A DNA stretch of 64,000 bases, from NCBI GenBank assembly GCA_964392985.1, contig CAYMSF010000018.1, positions 5,305 to 69,304 of the forward strand, in the 5' to 3' direction. Both the position numbers and the translations under genes were made by a program. The DNA is from CAYMSF01 sp964392985 (GTDB lineage Bacteria > Verrucomicrobiota > Lentisphaeria > Victivallales > Victivallaceae). The notes below the pieces were generated by a model, which worked only from the letters and a program-made list of their open reading frames with translations, was not told where the DNA came from and ran no database searches. This document shows positions 1-8,954 of this stretch, piece after piece. Positions within the stretch are counted from its first letter, which is position 1. Every line of letters starts with the position of its first letter.

Positions 1-291
1 CGATTACCGGACATTAAGTTTTCCTAATTAACTGTACTATACACCGTTCAACTTTTTATTATCCCGGCGGGATAACACGTTTATAGCAAAATCAACAAAA
101 TTCACCTGCGACCCTGTCAGGGTCGAACATTACACGGTCTTTAGTGCTATAAATGTTTGATGCCTCCGGCATCATCATAAGACTTATAATCAGCAATTAC
201 ATAAAAAATCCAATCCGCAATCCTGTTCTTCTAAAATTTCAACCTCACTCTTTCGCATTTTGGACTCTCGTGCCTTGCGAGTTTCACCCGC
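1..291. other. Non-coding stretch with three tight hairpins
   Basis: No convincing gene is seen. The stretch lies downstream of the xylose-binding protein gene (minus strand). It holds three short perfect inverted repeats, each with a 3-nt loop: ATCCC/GGGAT at 61-73, CGACCCT/AGGGTCG at 109-125 and TGATGCC/GGCATCA at 158-174. None is followed by a clear T-run on either strand, so a simple intrinsic terminator is not shown. Confidence 0.5.
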
Positions 292-1398
292 TTACGGTTT
301 CTGCGGTCTTTCTCCTTCCGGGATATTGCGGTAGATTTCTTCGAATGAATGGAATTTATCTTGAATGACCGTGTCAACCATGTTGTTCTTGTCAACAGAA
401 GTAGTTTCAATCAGCACTGCCGGAACATCTTTATTGCCGTTATTCACTATGCTCCGTGCCAATATTGGTTTTCCACGTGCCATCGCCATCGCGGTTACTG
501 CTGCGCTGGAAGCCATTTTTTCCAGTGGTTTGTAGACGGTCATAGCCTGTGATCCCTCAACAATGCGCTGACATGCGGAAAGCTCGGCATCCTGTCCGGT
601 GACCAGCACCTTTCCCGCCATACCGCTTTCTTTCAGCGCCTGAATAGCGCCACCGGCGGTGCCATCGTTTGAAGCCAGCACTCCATCAATGTCCTTGCCG
701 TTGTTCGTGATTGCGGCATTCATGATATCCTTGGCCTTGTCCGGCTTCCAGTCGGTGGCCCAGTTTTCATGTACAACTTTTATATCGCCACTTTTGATGT
801 AAGGTTTGAGGATATTGTCCTGACCTTCCTTGAAAAGTTTGGCGTTGTTATCAGTTGGAGCACCATAGATTCTGACGATTTTCCCTTTGCCCGGAGTCGG
901 AAGATGGCTGACAAGATACCGTGCCTGTGCTTCTCCGACTTTGACGTTGTCAAAACTCATATACAGATCCAGATCACAGTTGGTAATCATCCGGTCATAG
1001 GCAATTACCGGAATTCCGGCCTTTTTCGCTTCTTCCACGCCCTTGCCCATGGCGGCGCCATCGTGCGGAACAATGACCATTATATCAACCTTATTCGTGA
1101 TAAGGGAAGTAACATTGCGAATCTGCGTCATATCATCACTGCTTGCCGACAGTACTACCACGTCGCCGCCAAGTTCGTTCACTTTAGCCACGAAAATATC
1201 CCGGTCACGCATCCAGCGGGCTTCTTTCAACGTATCCAGGGAAAGTCCAATAAGAGGTCTGGCTTTACCTGTTCCATCCGATGCTCTGGATTTTTTATCT
1301 CCGGATGTACCGGTTAACCCTCCCCGGTGGAGTGACAATCCAATCAACACGCTCAATATTAACGATACGGTAACGAGTGATATGGTAAGACCCTTCAT
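292..1398 (-). CDS. xylF: D-xylose ABC transporter substrate-binding protein
   Basis: A periplasmic binding protein of the ribose/xylose fold that would capture D-xylose for an ABC importer. The start is the ATG at 1398, preceded by AGGAG; the frame is open to 1485 but has no ribosome binding site there. The first 25 residues form a hydrophobic export signal. The mature part carries strings I recognise from E. coli XylF: EARWMRDRDIF, IPVIAYDRMI, SFDNVKVGE, DNNAKLF, ASNDGTAGGAIQAL and GQDAELSACQRI. At 368 residues it is somewhat longer than E. coli XylF (about 330). No xylG ATPase or xylH permease gene is found next to it or elsewhere in the window, so the membrane components must lie elsewhere. 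A good sigma-70 promoter lies upstream. A ribose or galactose binder is possible but the motif match favours xylose. Confidence 0.88.
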   Translation of the reverse strand: MKGLTISLVTVSLILSVLIGLSLHRGGLTGTSGDKKSRASDGTGKARPLIGLSLDTLKEARWMRDRDIFVAKVNELGGDVVVLSASSDDMTQIRNVTSLITNKVDIMVIVPHDGAAMGKGVEEAKKAGIPVIAYDRMITNCDLDLYMSFDNVKVGEAQARYLVSHLPTPGKGKIVRIYGAPTDNNAKLFKEGQDNILKPYIKSGDIKVVHENWATDWKPDKAKDIMNAAITNNGKDIDGVLASNDGTAGGAIQALKESGMAGKVLVTGQDAELSACQRIVEGSQAMTVYKPLEKMASSAAVTAMAMARGKPILARSIVNNGNKDVPAVLIETTSVDKNNMVDTVIQDKFHSFEEIYRNIPEGERPQKP

Positions 1399-1705
1399 AA
1401 AAATTATCTCCTGTGATAAGTATAGTGGCGGCGATGGTTTTTCATTTTCAGACCCGTTTATTCTATGCCTGCAAATATTGCTCAATACTCCACGAGCGAC
1501 ACATCAATCCAAACATTCTATATAGAGTATAAACCCCGAAAATAAAAAGTCAAAAAAAATTCGGGTTTTCCTTGTTCATGGCTTCGGCAAGTAAAAAGTA
1601 AAATCCACTGTTATAATTACCTTAAAAGAAAACACGGGCTGGAGTTGATTTCCTCTACCGTTGTTGTATCTGTATATAACAATCTTGACCATAAGGACGA
1701 TCATT
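1399..1705. other. Divergent intergenic region, xylF / glycosidase
   Basis: This region separates xylF (minus) from the plus-strand glycosidase at 1706. It contains the xylF promoter (1526-1553) and the 12-mer TATAGAGTATAA at 1521-1532, which recurs twice as an inverted pair between xylA and xylB. On the plus strand an AAGGACG ribosome binding site precedes 1706. No small gene is supported here. Confidence 0.5.
1526..1553 (-). promoter_or_regulatory. Sigma-70-type promoter of xylF
   Basis: On the minus strand TTGACT (1548-1553) and TATACT (1526-1531) are separated by 16 bases, about 130 bases before the xylF start. The -10 box is part of TTATACTCTATA, which also occurs in both arms of the xylA-xylB hairpin, so a xylose regulator could bind over the -10. 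Confidence 0.6.
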
Positions 1706-2914
1706 ATGCAAAATGATACCATAAGAATTGCTCTCAAAAAAATGAACCGGGTTAATACGTGCGATAAAATTCGCTCTCCCCGGCTTGGTACCGGGGGAAA
1801 ATTTGACGGCATATTTCTGTGGGACACGGCCTTCACCGCAATGTGGGCAAAATATGCCATGAAAGAACTCTATGTCGAGCAGTCACTGGATAATCTGTAC
1901 CGTCTTCAGGAAGACGATGGTTTTATCTGCCGGGAATATACGGCAGAGGGCAAACCGGTCTGGCCAAAGCATCATCCGATAGCGTTTGCCCCGCCAATAT
2001 TAACCTGGGCAGAACTCGACTTATATGGTTTGACTGGAGATAAGGAGCGGCTTTTTCAGGTTTACCCGCATCTGAAAAAACACCACCTTTTTTGCAAAAA
2101 CTCGTTCTGTAGAAAAGATGGTCTTTATGTCGGTGACCCCTGGGGGTCAGGAATGGACAACCTGCCACGCTGGCCGCGTGAATTCACCGGTAGCAATGAT
2201 TGCGTGATATTGCGCAAAGAAGAAATAGATCCATCGGTAATACCCTGGTTTCTTGAGAAAATAGACAAATCTCCAGGCAGTATGTGGAATGAACAAGCCC
2301 GGTATATCGATATGTCGGCACAGATGGCCTTTAATGCCGCCTGCCTGGCAAAGATGGCAGGATTGATTGATGTAACCGCTGATGTCGAGCTTTTCACCCG
2401 GGAACATAGTGCTATCGCTAATGCGGTTAATGAATATTGCTGGAGTGATAAACATCACTTCTACTTTGATCTGGGCAACGGCATTCAAGTACCGCGCTTT
2501 CATGTCGGCGCTTATTGGACACTGCTGGCCGGAATTGTTCCTGAAAACCGTATTGACGGGATGCTGTCACACCTTACGAATCCGAAAAAATTTGCCCGCC
2601 CGGTACCTGTTCCGAGTCTGGCGTATGACGATCCGGATTACAGCGCTGACGGTGGTTACTGGTTGGGCAGCAGCTGGCCTTCGACAACTTATATGGTAAT
2701 TCGCGGCTTGAAATCTACCGGTGCGGAAGACCTTGCCCGGAATATAGCAGTCAAATATCACCAGGCTGTTGAGATTGTATTTAACAACACAAAGACATTT
2801 TGGGAAAACATTGCTCCGGAAAAAGCTGTTCCCGGCAATCCGGCAATGTGCGACTTTTGCGGCTGGGCCGGTTTGGGCACCGTTGCGATTGAACGCGAGT
2901 TCCTTAATACATAA
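1706..2914 (+). CDS. Trehalase-like glycosidase ((alpha/alpha)6 barrel, MGH1/GH63-like)
   Basis: A glycoside hydrolase of the (alpha/alpha)6-barrel type seen in trehalases and mannosylglycerate hydrolases; the substrate is unknown. The start is the ATG at 1706 after AAGGACG; the frame opens earlier at 1661 without a ribosome binding site. Family marks are GIFLWDTAF near residue 35, QEDDGFI near 70 and GSGMDNLPRW near 150, whose Asp is the expected catalytic residue. Near the end SADGGYWLGSSWPSTTYM matches the family's C-terminal W-G-x-x-W segment. There is no signal peptide, so it acts in the cytoplasm on short oligosaccharides. At 402 residues it is shorter than its paralogue at 13535-15148 and lacks that protein's N-terminal beta domain. 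The PLP enzyme gene follows after 58 bases, suggesting co-transcription. Confidence 0.72.
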   Translation: MQNDTIRIALKKMNRVNTCDKIRSPRLGTGGKFDGIFLWDTAFTAMWAKYAMKELYVEQSLDNLYRLQEDDGFICREYTAEGKPVWPKHHPIAFAPPILTWAELDLYGLTGDKERLFQVYPHLKKHHLFCKNSFCRKDGLYVGDPWGSGMDNLPRWPREFTGSNDCVILRKEEIDPSVIPWFLEKIDKSPGSMWNEQARYIDMSAQMAFNAACLAKMAGLIDVTADVELFTREHSAIANAVNEYCWSDKHHFYFDLGNGIQVPRFHVGAYWTLLAGIVPENRIDGMLSHLTNPKKFARPVPVPSLAYDDPDYSADGGYWLGSSWPSTTYMVIRGLKSTGAEDLARNIAVKYHQAVEIVFNNTKTFWENIAPEKAVPGNPAMCDFCGWAGLGTVAIEREFLNT

Positions 2915-2972
2915 TGAAAGCTGATAGCTACTGAAACAAGAAACATTAGCGACAAAACTAAAGGTTTTAACT

Positions 2973-4103
2973 ATGGATATCAAACAATACTGCGGGTTAT
3001 CAAAACATAAACTTGATACGCCCTGCCTTATTTTGGACATTGACATCTTTGAGGAAAATCTGGCATTTATGCATAATTTTGTCAATGCCGCCGGTAAAAA
3101 GTTGCGTCCACATGCAAAAACACATAAATGTTCAGAAATCGCCAAACGGCAACTTGCTGCCGGCGGTTGTTCCGGGCTCTGTGCTGCCAAGGTTTCGGAG
3201 GCCGCCGGGCTGATTAAAGCCGGGCTTACAGACATTCTAATCACTTCACCGGTTGTGACTGGTCATAAAATTACTGCGCTGATGCAATGTGCGAAAACTG
3301 GCAGTGTCATGACGGTAATCGACAACCGGGAGAATGCGGAGGCGCTTAATCTGGCGGCGGCACAAAACGGACTGAAACTTAGCGTTCTGGTGGACATCAA
3401 TCCGGGCATGGGGCGTACCGGCGTAACCTGCGAAGACGCGCTGAAACTGGGAAAGTATATTGCGTCACTCCCGAACCTGAATTTGAAAGGAATCCAATGT
3501 TATGCCGGAAAGCGCCAGCTCATTGGCGATTTTCAGCAGCGACGTGAGCGTTCACTGTCTGTGATGCGTCAGGCGGCAAAGGTTTTCCATGAATTCAAAC
3601 AAGCCGGACTTAATTGTGAAATTTTTACCGGGACGGGTACCGGGACATTTAATATTGACAGTGAAATACCGGAAGTGACAGAATTTCAGGTCGGTTCTTA
3701 TTGTGTTATGGACGCGGAATATCTGCAAACCGGCGGCAGCGCCAATCAGGAACGGTTTGACCTGTTCCGGCCGGCATTATCATTGCAGGCATCGGTAATC
3801 AGTGTTAATCAGCCGGATTTTGTTACAGTTGATGCCGGACTTAAAACTTTGTACTATACTCCGAACGCACCGCCATTGGTGTTGAATCAGGCTGGCAGCG
3901 GCTGGAAATATGAATGGTTCGGCGACGAACACGGACGGATCTACTTCCCGGAATTATCGCTGAAACCAAAACTTGGCAGCGTAATTGAGTTGACGATGTC
4001 GCATTGTGATCCGACTATCAATTTATTTGACCGCATCATAGTTGTTAAAGATGACATAGTCGTTGACTGCTGGATGATTGATCTGCGCGGATGTTGTTCT
4101 TAA
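2973..4103 (+). CDS. D-threonine aldolase-like PLP enzyme (DSD1/alanine racemase fold)
   Basis: A fold-type III PLP enzyme related to low-specificity D-threonine aldolase and eukaryotic-type D-serine dehydratase, which cleave or dehydrate D-3-hydroxyamino acids. The PLP lysine is K49 in RPHAKTHK. The C-terminal metal site reads SHCDP, placing H344 and D346 as an H-x-D pair; D-threonine aldolases use H-x-D while D-serine dehydratases use H-x-C, so the aldolase reading is preferred. The glycine-rich phosphate loop is GTGTGTFNID near 225. Its 376 residues are normal for the family. There is no signal peptide. AAAGG precedes the ATG by 8 bases. The link to the upstream glycosidase is not obvious; it may simply be a catabolic enzyme in the same transcript. 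Confidence 0.75.
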   Translation: MDIKQYCGLSKHKLDTPCLILDIDIFEENLAFMHNFVNAAGKKLRPHAKTHKCSEIAKRQLAAGGCSGLCAAKVSEAAGLIKAGLTDILITSPVVTGHKITALMQCAKTGSVMTVIDNRENAEALNLAAAQNGLKLSVLVDINPGMGRTGVTCEDALKLGKYIASLPNLNLKGIQCYAGKRQLIGDFQQRRERSLSVMRQAAKVFHEFKQAGLNCEIFTGTGTGTFNIDSEIPEVTEFQVGSYCVMDAEYLQTGGSANQERFDLFRPALSLQASVISVNQPDFVTVDAGLKTLYYTPNAPPLVLNQAGSGWKYEWFGDEHGRIYFPELSLKPKLGSVIELTMSHCDPTINLFDRIIVVKDDIVVDCWMIDLRGCCS

Positions 4104-4383
4104 TTTCCGGTGCCACGCCCAAGCCACTGACATTGAGTAATTCGTATCTGCCGCAACCGTCCATCAAGCGGTCGATTCGCGAACAGAAAATTCAATAACA
4201 AACAACAAACCGCGTTTATTTTACTCGCGACGCTAATAGATAAATTGCATTAATTTTGACTTGTGCTAGATTAAAGTCATAGATTTTTGAGCTTATTCGG
4301 AATAGGATTAAACAGTATTTCATTCTGTTCTCATATTAGTACAAGGTTCTAAAACTTACGTCACAAAAGAGGATTAACGCAAC

Positions 4384-6588
4384 ATGAATCTGAAACTCAA
4401 GCAGAAAATCGTCATTTTGGTATTGCTCGCCGCATTGATTCCAATCGGAACTGCATTTGTCCGCAGTTTTATGATCAGAGAACAAATCAGTCAAAAAGTT
4501 CTGGAGCAGATGCGCGCCCTTAGTGAGCAAGATTTGAAAGACACGGCGTTGAGTATTTATAATATGTGTCGCATTGCTAACGACCTGATTCTGGAAGAAT
4601 TATCCTATAATATCAAAGTTCTTAACGAGGCAGTAAGTGAATCAGGCGGATTAAAACTTTCTCCGCAGGAAACAGTGGAATGGAAGGCCAAGAATCAAAT
4701 CACCGGCGAAGAAATTAATTTACGTCTGCAGAAAATGAATGCCGGCAATAAATGGCTGGGACAGGATTTCAGTCCATCTGTATCACAACCGGTCGTTGAT
4801 GAGGTGCATAATCTTACCGGCAAAGAATGCACCATCCTTCAGAGAATGAATGAACGCGGCGATATGCTCCGCATCGCCAGCAGCGTAATCAATAAGGACG
4901 GTTCCCGTATCATCGGCACCTACATTCCGGCAACGGAGGCAAACGGCACCCAAAATCCGATAATTACGGCTGTACTCGGAGGGAAGCAATATACGGGACG
5001 AGTAAAGGTACTGGAGGCTTCTTATCTTGCCCATTATGTGCCGATAAAAAATGCCGAAGGTCAAACCATCGGCGCCATTTTCATTGGAATAAAACTCAGC
5101 GCCATGGAAGCTATCCAAAAAGTAGTATCCGGCATCAAAATTGGTCAAAACGGTTATGTCGGTGTTATTGTCGGCAGTGGCGAGAACAAAGGTAGTTATG
5201 TAATTTCACAAGATAACAAACGTAATGGCGAGAACATTCTGGATGCAAAGGATGCGGAAGGCAAACTATTCGTCCGGGAAATGATTAATGACTCATTGCG
5301 CCAGAATAAAGGTGAAGCCGGTCTGCGTTCCTATCTATGGAAGAATCCGCAAGATCCCGGCTCGAAACGGAAAACCGCGTCGTTCATCTATTTTGAGCCG
5401 TGGGACTGGGTAATTTTCCCTGGTTTGTATGAGGATGATTTTAAAGCCGGACAGGAGCGGGTGGTAGTATGTCTTGACGATATGCTGAATACCGCGCTTC
5501 AAGTCAATATTGTCATATTACTGCTGTCGCTGTGTTTTGCGCTCTATGTGGGTGGAAAAATTGCCAATCCGATTATGAGAATCACTGGTATCGCCAGAAA
5601 AATTGCTCAGGGTAATCTGCTTGATGCCGGAACCGAAATCAAGTCATACCGTGGTTCGAAAAAACTTTCCAGCAGTTTTGGCAAAGACGAAACCTGGGAA
5701 CTGCTTGAATCTTTTGAATCAATGACGAATATTCTGAATTCACTGGTTGGCAAAATACAGCAATCAACCATTCAGTTATTCTCGACTGCGACCGAAATCG
5801 CCGCTTCCTCTAAACAACAGGAGGCAACGGTGAAAGAATTCAGTGCTTCCACCAATGAAATTGTCGCATCGAGCAAGGAAATATCCGCTACATCCAAACA
5901 GTTGCTAGGGACAATAGTTGAAGTTAGAGAAGTGTCCACCCGCACCGCTGAAAGTGCGGATTCCGGGCAGTCCGGATTGATTGAAATGCAAAGTACCATG
6001 CAACATCTCGCCTCCGCGACCGATTCTGTTTCTTCCAAGCTCTCTATCATCAATGAAAAAGCCAACAATATCAATGATGTTGTTGCGACCATTACCAAAG
6101 TTGCCGACCAGACCAATCTGTTATCACTGAACGCTGCAATAGAAGCGGAAAAAGCCGGAGAATACGGACTTGGGTTCTCAGTAGTAGCGCGGGAAATACG
6201 ACGACTTGCCGACCAGACTGCAGTTGCCACGCTGGACATTATCAAAATGGTCAAGGAAATGCAATCCTCGGTCTCATCCGGAGTCATGGAAATGGATAAA
6301 TTTTCCGATGAAGTCCGTCGTTGCGTAAGTAACGTTGACGGTATCAGCGGAAAACTGGAAAACATCATCCAGCAGGTACAGTGTCTGCCGCCCAAATTTG
6401 ATACTGCAGCTGAAGGTATGCAGGGACAATATGAAGGCGCGCAGCAGATTACCGAAGCGATGATTCAACTGAATGAAGCTGCCAGACAGACCGCGGAATC
6501 ACTGCGGGAATTCAATCAAGTCACGGTGCAACTGGATCAGGCTTCGCGTTCACTGCAGGAGGAATTATCAATTTTCAAGGTGAGCTGA
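4384..6588 (+). CDS. Methyl-accepting chemotaxis protein, WspA-like sensor
   Basis: The sensor of the chemosensory operon. Membrane segment one is at residues 9-28, followed by a large periplasmic Cache-type region to about 370, a second membrane helix at about 375-397, HAMP to about 450, and the cytoplasmic signalling domain. The hairpin tip reads VADQTNLLSLNAAIEAEKAG and is followed by EIRRLADQTAVAT and MDKFSDEVRRCV, strings I associate with WspA. The protein ends in IFKVS, so there is no C-terminal NWETF-type pentapeptide for CheR docking. GAGG precedes the ATG by 10 bases. A weak promoter-like TTGACT (4256-4261) with CATAGA 16 bases later lies in the 280-base gap upstream. CheW follows after one base. 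The stimulus cannot be told from sequence; Pseudomonas WspA responds to surface contact or envelope stress. Confidence 0.9.
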   Translation: MNLKLKQKIVILVLLAALIPIGTAFVRSFMIREQISQKVLEQMRALSEQDLKDTALSIYNMCRIANDLILEELSYNIKVLNEAVSESGGLKLSPQETVEWKAKNQITGEEINLRLQKMNAGNKWLGQDFSPSVSQPVVDEVHNLTGKECTILQRMNERGDMLRIASSVINKDGSRIIGTYIPATEANGTQNPIITAVLGGKQYTGRVKVLEASYLAHYVPIKNAEGQTIGAIFIGIKLSAMEAIQKVVSGIKIGQNGYVGVIVGSGENKGSYVISQDNKRNGENILDAKDAEGKLFVREMINDSLRQNKGEAGLRSYLWKNPQDPGSKRKTASFIYFEPWDWVIFPGLYEDDFKAGQERVVVCLDDMLNTALQVNIVILLLSLCFALYVGGKIANPIMRITGIARKIAQGNLLDAGTEIKSYRGSKKLSSSFGKDETWELLESFESMTNILNSLVGKIQQSTIQLFSTATEIAASSKQQEATVKEFSASTNEIVASSKEISATSKQLLGTIVEVREVSTRTAESADSGQSGLIEMQSTMQHLASATDSVSSKLSIINEKANNINDVVATITKVADQTNLLSLNAAIEAEKAGEYGLGFSVVAREIRRLADQTAVATLDIIKMVKEMQSSVSSGVMEMDKFSDEVRRCVSNVDGISGKLENIIQQVQCLPPKFDTAAEGMQGQYEGAQQITEAMIQLNEAARQTAESLREFNQVTVQLDQASRSLQEELSIFKVS

Positions 6589-6589
6589 G

Positions 6590-7057
6590 ATGCTACTCAT
6601 AACTTTCAGAGTCAACCGTCAGCATTATGCAATTGATGCAAAGTCAGTAAAGGAAATAATTCCTCTGGTAAATGTCAGGGAATTGCCTGGAACTCCTGAC
6701 TTTGTTCGCGGAGTATTCAACTACCGCGGTACACTGGTACCGGTAATAGACGTTACCCGTATGATTTCCGGCAATCCGGCGGCGGCACTGTTGAGTTCAA
6801 GAATAATCCTGGTAAATTATCCGGAAGGAGAAGAATCCGGGAACATTCTTGGTCTGCTGACAGAGCAGACAACCGGGACTGCGGTAAGAGACAATGGAAC
6901 ATTTTCTGATTCCGGTATCAACAACGCAGAAGCACCATGGCTGGGCAAAATATCCGTTGACGAAAACGAGATGATTCAGATTGTTACAATCGAAAATCTG
7001 TTGACCGATGAGCTGAAAAGTAAACTTTTCACCGGCGCAAAGGAATGCTCGAGATGA
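6590..7057 (+). CDS. cheW: CheW-type coupling protein (WspB position)
   Basis: A single-domain CheW scaffold (155 residues) that would join the receptor to the kinase. Typical marks are AIDAKSVKEIIPLV near residue 18, LPGTPDFVRGVFNYRGTLVP near 38 and a C-terminal IVTIENLL strand. It starts one base after the receptor stop, and its own stop overlaps the CheR start as ATGA at 7054-7057, so translation is probably coupled. In Wsp operons this position is held by WspB. Confidence 0.9.
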   Translation: MLLITFRVNRQHYAIDAKSVKEIIPLVNVRELPGTPDFVRGVFNYRGTLVPVIDVTRMISGNPAAALLSSRIILVNYPEGEESGNILGLLTEQTTGTAVRDNGTFSDSGINNAEAPWLGKISVDENEMIQIVTIENLLTDELKSKLFTGAKECSR

Positions 7058-8283
7058 TAGAAAAAGTACTGAAAGCAAAAATTGGTCTTAACTATGACTC
7101 TATCGGTCGAAAGAATGTCGAAACGGCAATCTCGCGGCACATGAAAAAACATGGAGTAAACTGCGAAAAGGATTATCTGGAACTAATCGCAAAATCGGAT
7201 AATCACTTTGAAGAGTTGATACAATCAGTACTGGTTCCGGAAACATGGTTTTTCCGTTACAGCGAATCTTTTGTATTTCTCGCACAGTATGCGCAAAAAT
7301 ATCTTGCTGGCAGGCATCATCAACTGCAGATTCTAAGCCTCCCTTGTTCGAGTGGAGAAGAACCGTATTCCATAGCAATAACACTGCTTGATTCCGGCGT
7401 TCCCGCCACGCTTATTCATATTGATGCCGCCGATGTAAGCAGTCATGTGCTGAAAAAAGCGGAACAGGCCGTTTACGGTCCCAACTCTTTCCGTTCCGGG
7501 GTTTCTGAAAACTTGAACCGTTTTTTTCTGGTTAAAGGCGAAAAGCGTGAAGTTATACAACCGGTGAAAGATTTAATAAATTTTCAAAAAATCAGTATTT
7601 TCGACCAGAATTTTTTAGCCGGTCGCCAGCAATATGATCTGATTTTCTGCCGCAACCTGCTGATTTATTTCTCCCCCGAAGAGCAGGCGAAAACGATAGC
7701 GACCCTTGCCGGCATACTGAAAGAAAATGGGACGATATTCCTGGGACACTCTGAATCCGGAATTATCAATCGCCGTGATTTTGAATCAGTAAACTTTCCA
7801 TCCTCTTTTGCTTTTCGCAAAAAGGGTAGTAATGAGATTCCGCCGGCAGAAACCACTAAATATGAAGCGCCCAAACCCAAACCATTGCCGGCTATTCCAA
7901 AAATATTACACAAAACACGCCGTATCGGCGTTGCGTCTGCCACTCCGGATACGCCTCATGAAAGTAAGGATGACGACATGCTGAAAAAAGCGGCCGCATT
8001 GGCAGATCGCGGCATTCTTCAAGAGGCGGAAATTCTTTGCCGGCAATATCTTGAACACAACAAACTGAACCCGGCCGCGTACTATACTCTTGGAGTGGTA
8101 TATTTGTCCTCAAACCGGTTGACCGAGGCGGAACTGGCTTTTAACAGAGCGGTATATCTCAACCCGGGGCATTACGAGGCGCTTGTTCACCTGGCATTAC
8201 TTAAAGAACGGCGCGGTGAACCGGGCGAAGCATTAAAACTCAAGAAACGCGCTGAAAAATCAGTAACGGCGAGCAAATCATGA
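7054..8283 (+). CDS. cheR: CheR-type MCP methyltransferase with TPR tail (WspC-like)
   Basis: A SAM-dependent methyltransferase that would methylate glutamates of the receptor. The start is put at the ATG at 7054 (MIEKVLKAKIG), 9 bases after AAAGGA and overlapping the upstream stop; an ATG at 7045 directly abuts the ribosome binding site and is less likely. The SAM-binding segment is LPCSSGEEPYSIAI near residue 100, followed by the NLLIYF motif near 210. After a proline-rich linker (about 270-305) come two to three tetratricopeptide repeats (about 315-405), as in WspC. Its stop overlaps the next gene in ATGA at 8280-8283. The TPR tail may replace the pentapeptide docking missing from the receptor. 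Confidence 0.9.
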   Translation: MIEKVLKAKIGLNYDSIGRKNVETAISRHMKKHGVNCEKDYLELIAKSDNHFEELIQSVLVPETWFFRYSESFVFLAQYAQKYLAGRHHQLQILSLPCSSGEEPYSIAITLLDSGVPATLIHIDAADVSSHVLKKAEQAVYGPNSFRSGVSENLNRFFLVKGEKREVIQPVKDLINFQKISIFDQNFLAGRQQYDLIFCRNLLIYFSPEEQAKTIATLAGILKENGTIFLGHSESGIINRRDFESVNFPSSFAFRKKGSNEIPPAETTKYEAPKPKPLPAIPKILHKTRRIGVASATPDTPHESKDDDMLKKAAALADRGILQEAEILCRQYLEHNKLNPAAYYTLGVVYLSSNRLTEAELAFNRAVYLNPGHYEALVHLALLKERRGEPGEALKLKKRAEKSVTASKS

Positions 8284-8954
8284 GCAATATAACGACAAAT
8301 GAAAAAGAGAATAAATCGTGCTGGAACTCAATCGGCGTATGGAGTTCAGATTCTTCACGTTGTCCAAGACTTGCCGAGATGACCCATTGCCGGAATTGTC
8401 CGGTGTTTATTGATGCCGGCAGTGATCTGCTCAATCGCGAATCCCCACCAGACTACATCGAAGAATGGACGGAACTTCTGGGAAGAGAAAAGGAGGAACA
8501 GAATGCGAATAATACTTCGGTAATCATTTTCAAGATAGGCCGTGAATTTCTGGCGTTGCGTTCCGCGGTATTCCAGGAAATTATCAACCCGCACCCGGTA
8601 CACAAAATCCCGCACCGTTCCAATGATGTGCTGCTTGGTTTAACCAATATACACGGTGAGCTTCAATTATGTTTTTCCCTGAAAGCTCTCATCGGCAATA
8701 ATGATGCAGAACAGCCCGAAAATTCTTCGCCAAGAATGCTGGTGATTAAAAAAGATGGCGGATGCTGGGTGTTTCCGGTTGATCAAGTGCTTGGCGTATT
8801 CCGTTGCAGCGACCTGAACGTGCAAAATGTGCCGGTAACCGTTGCCAAGGCCACCGGAACTTTTACGAAGCAAGTCATAATGTATGAACAGCGTGAAGTC
8901 GGACTGCTGGACGATGAACTCTTGATTTATACATTGCAAAGGAGAATATCGTGA
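8280..8954 (+). CDS. cheW: CheW-type coupling protein with Cys-rich leader (WspD-like)
   Basis: A second CheW (224 residues). Residues 1-75 form an N-terminal extension with four cysteines, C14, C28, C37 and C40, in SCWNSIGVW, RCPRL and HCRNCPVF. The spacing suggests a metal or iron-sulfur site; a similar leader is, to my recollection, typical of WspD. The CheW domain follows from about residue 80 (VIIFKIGREFLALRSAVFQE, HRSNDVLLGLTNIHGELQ). It begins in the ATGA overlap with cheR and its stop overlaps the GTG start of cheA. Confidence 0.87.
   Translation: MSNITTNEKENKSCWNSIGVWSSDSSRCPRLAEMTHCRNCPVFIDAGSDLLNRESPPDYIEEWTELLGREKEEQNANNTSVIIFKIGREFLALRSAVFQEIINPHPVHKIPHRSNDVLLGLTNIHGELQLCFSLKALIGNNDAEQPENSSPRMLVIKKDGGCWVFPVDQVLGVFRCSDLNVQNVPVTVAKATGTFTKQVIMYEQREVGLLDDELLIYTLQRRIS

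Noticed and set aside
2567..3244. Open frame of 225 codons on the minus strand
   Set aside because: Covers the ends of two well-supported plus-strand genes; the translation is low in recognisable structure.
4104..4383. Possible gene fragment on the minus strand after the PLP enzyme
   Set aside because: About 30 readable codons (SRIDRLMDGCGRYELLNVSG) overlap the end of the PLP enzyme gene; no start, site or family is seen.
5772..6395. Open frame of 207 codons on the minus strand
   Set aside because: Lies antisense to the coiled-coil signalling domain of the chemoreceptor, whose regular composition keeps the other strand open; no family motif or ribosome binding site.
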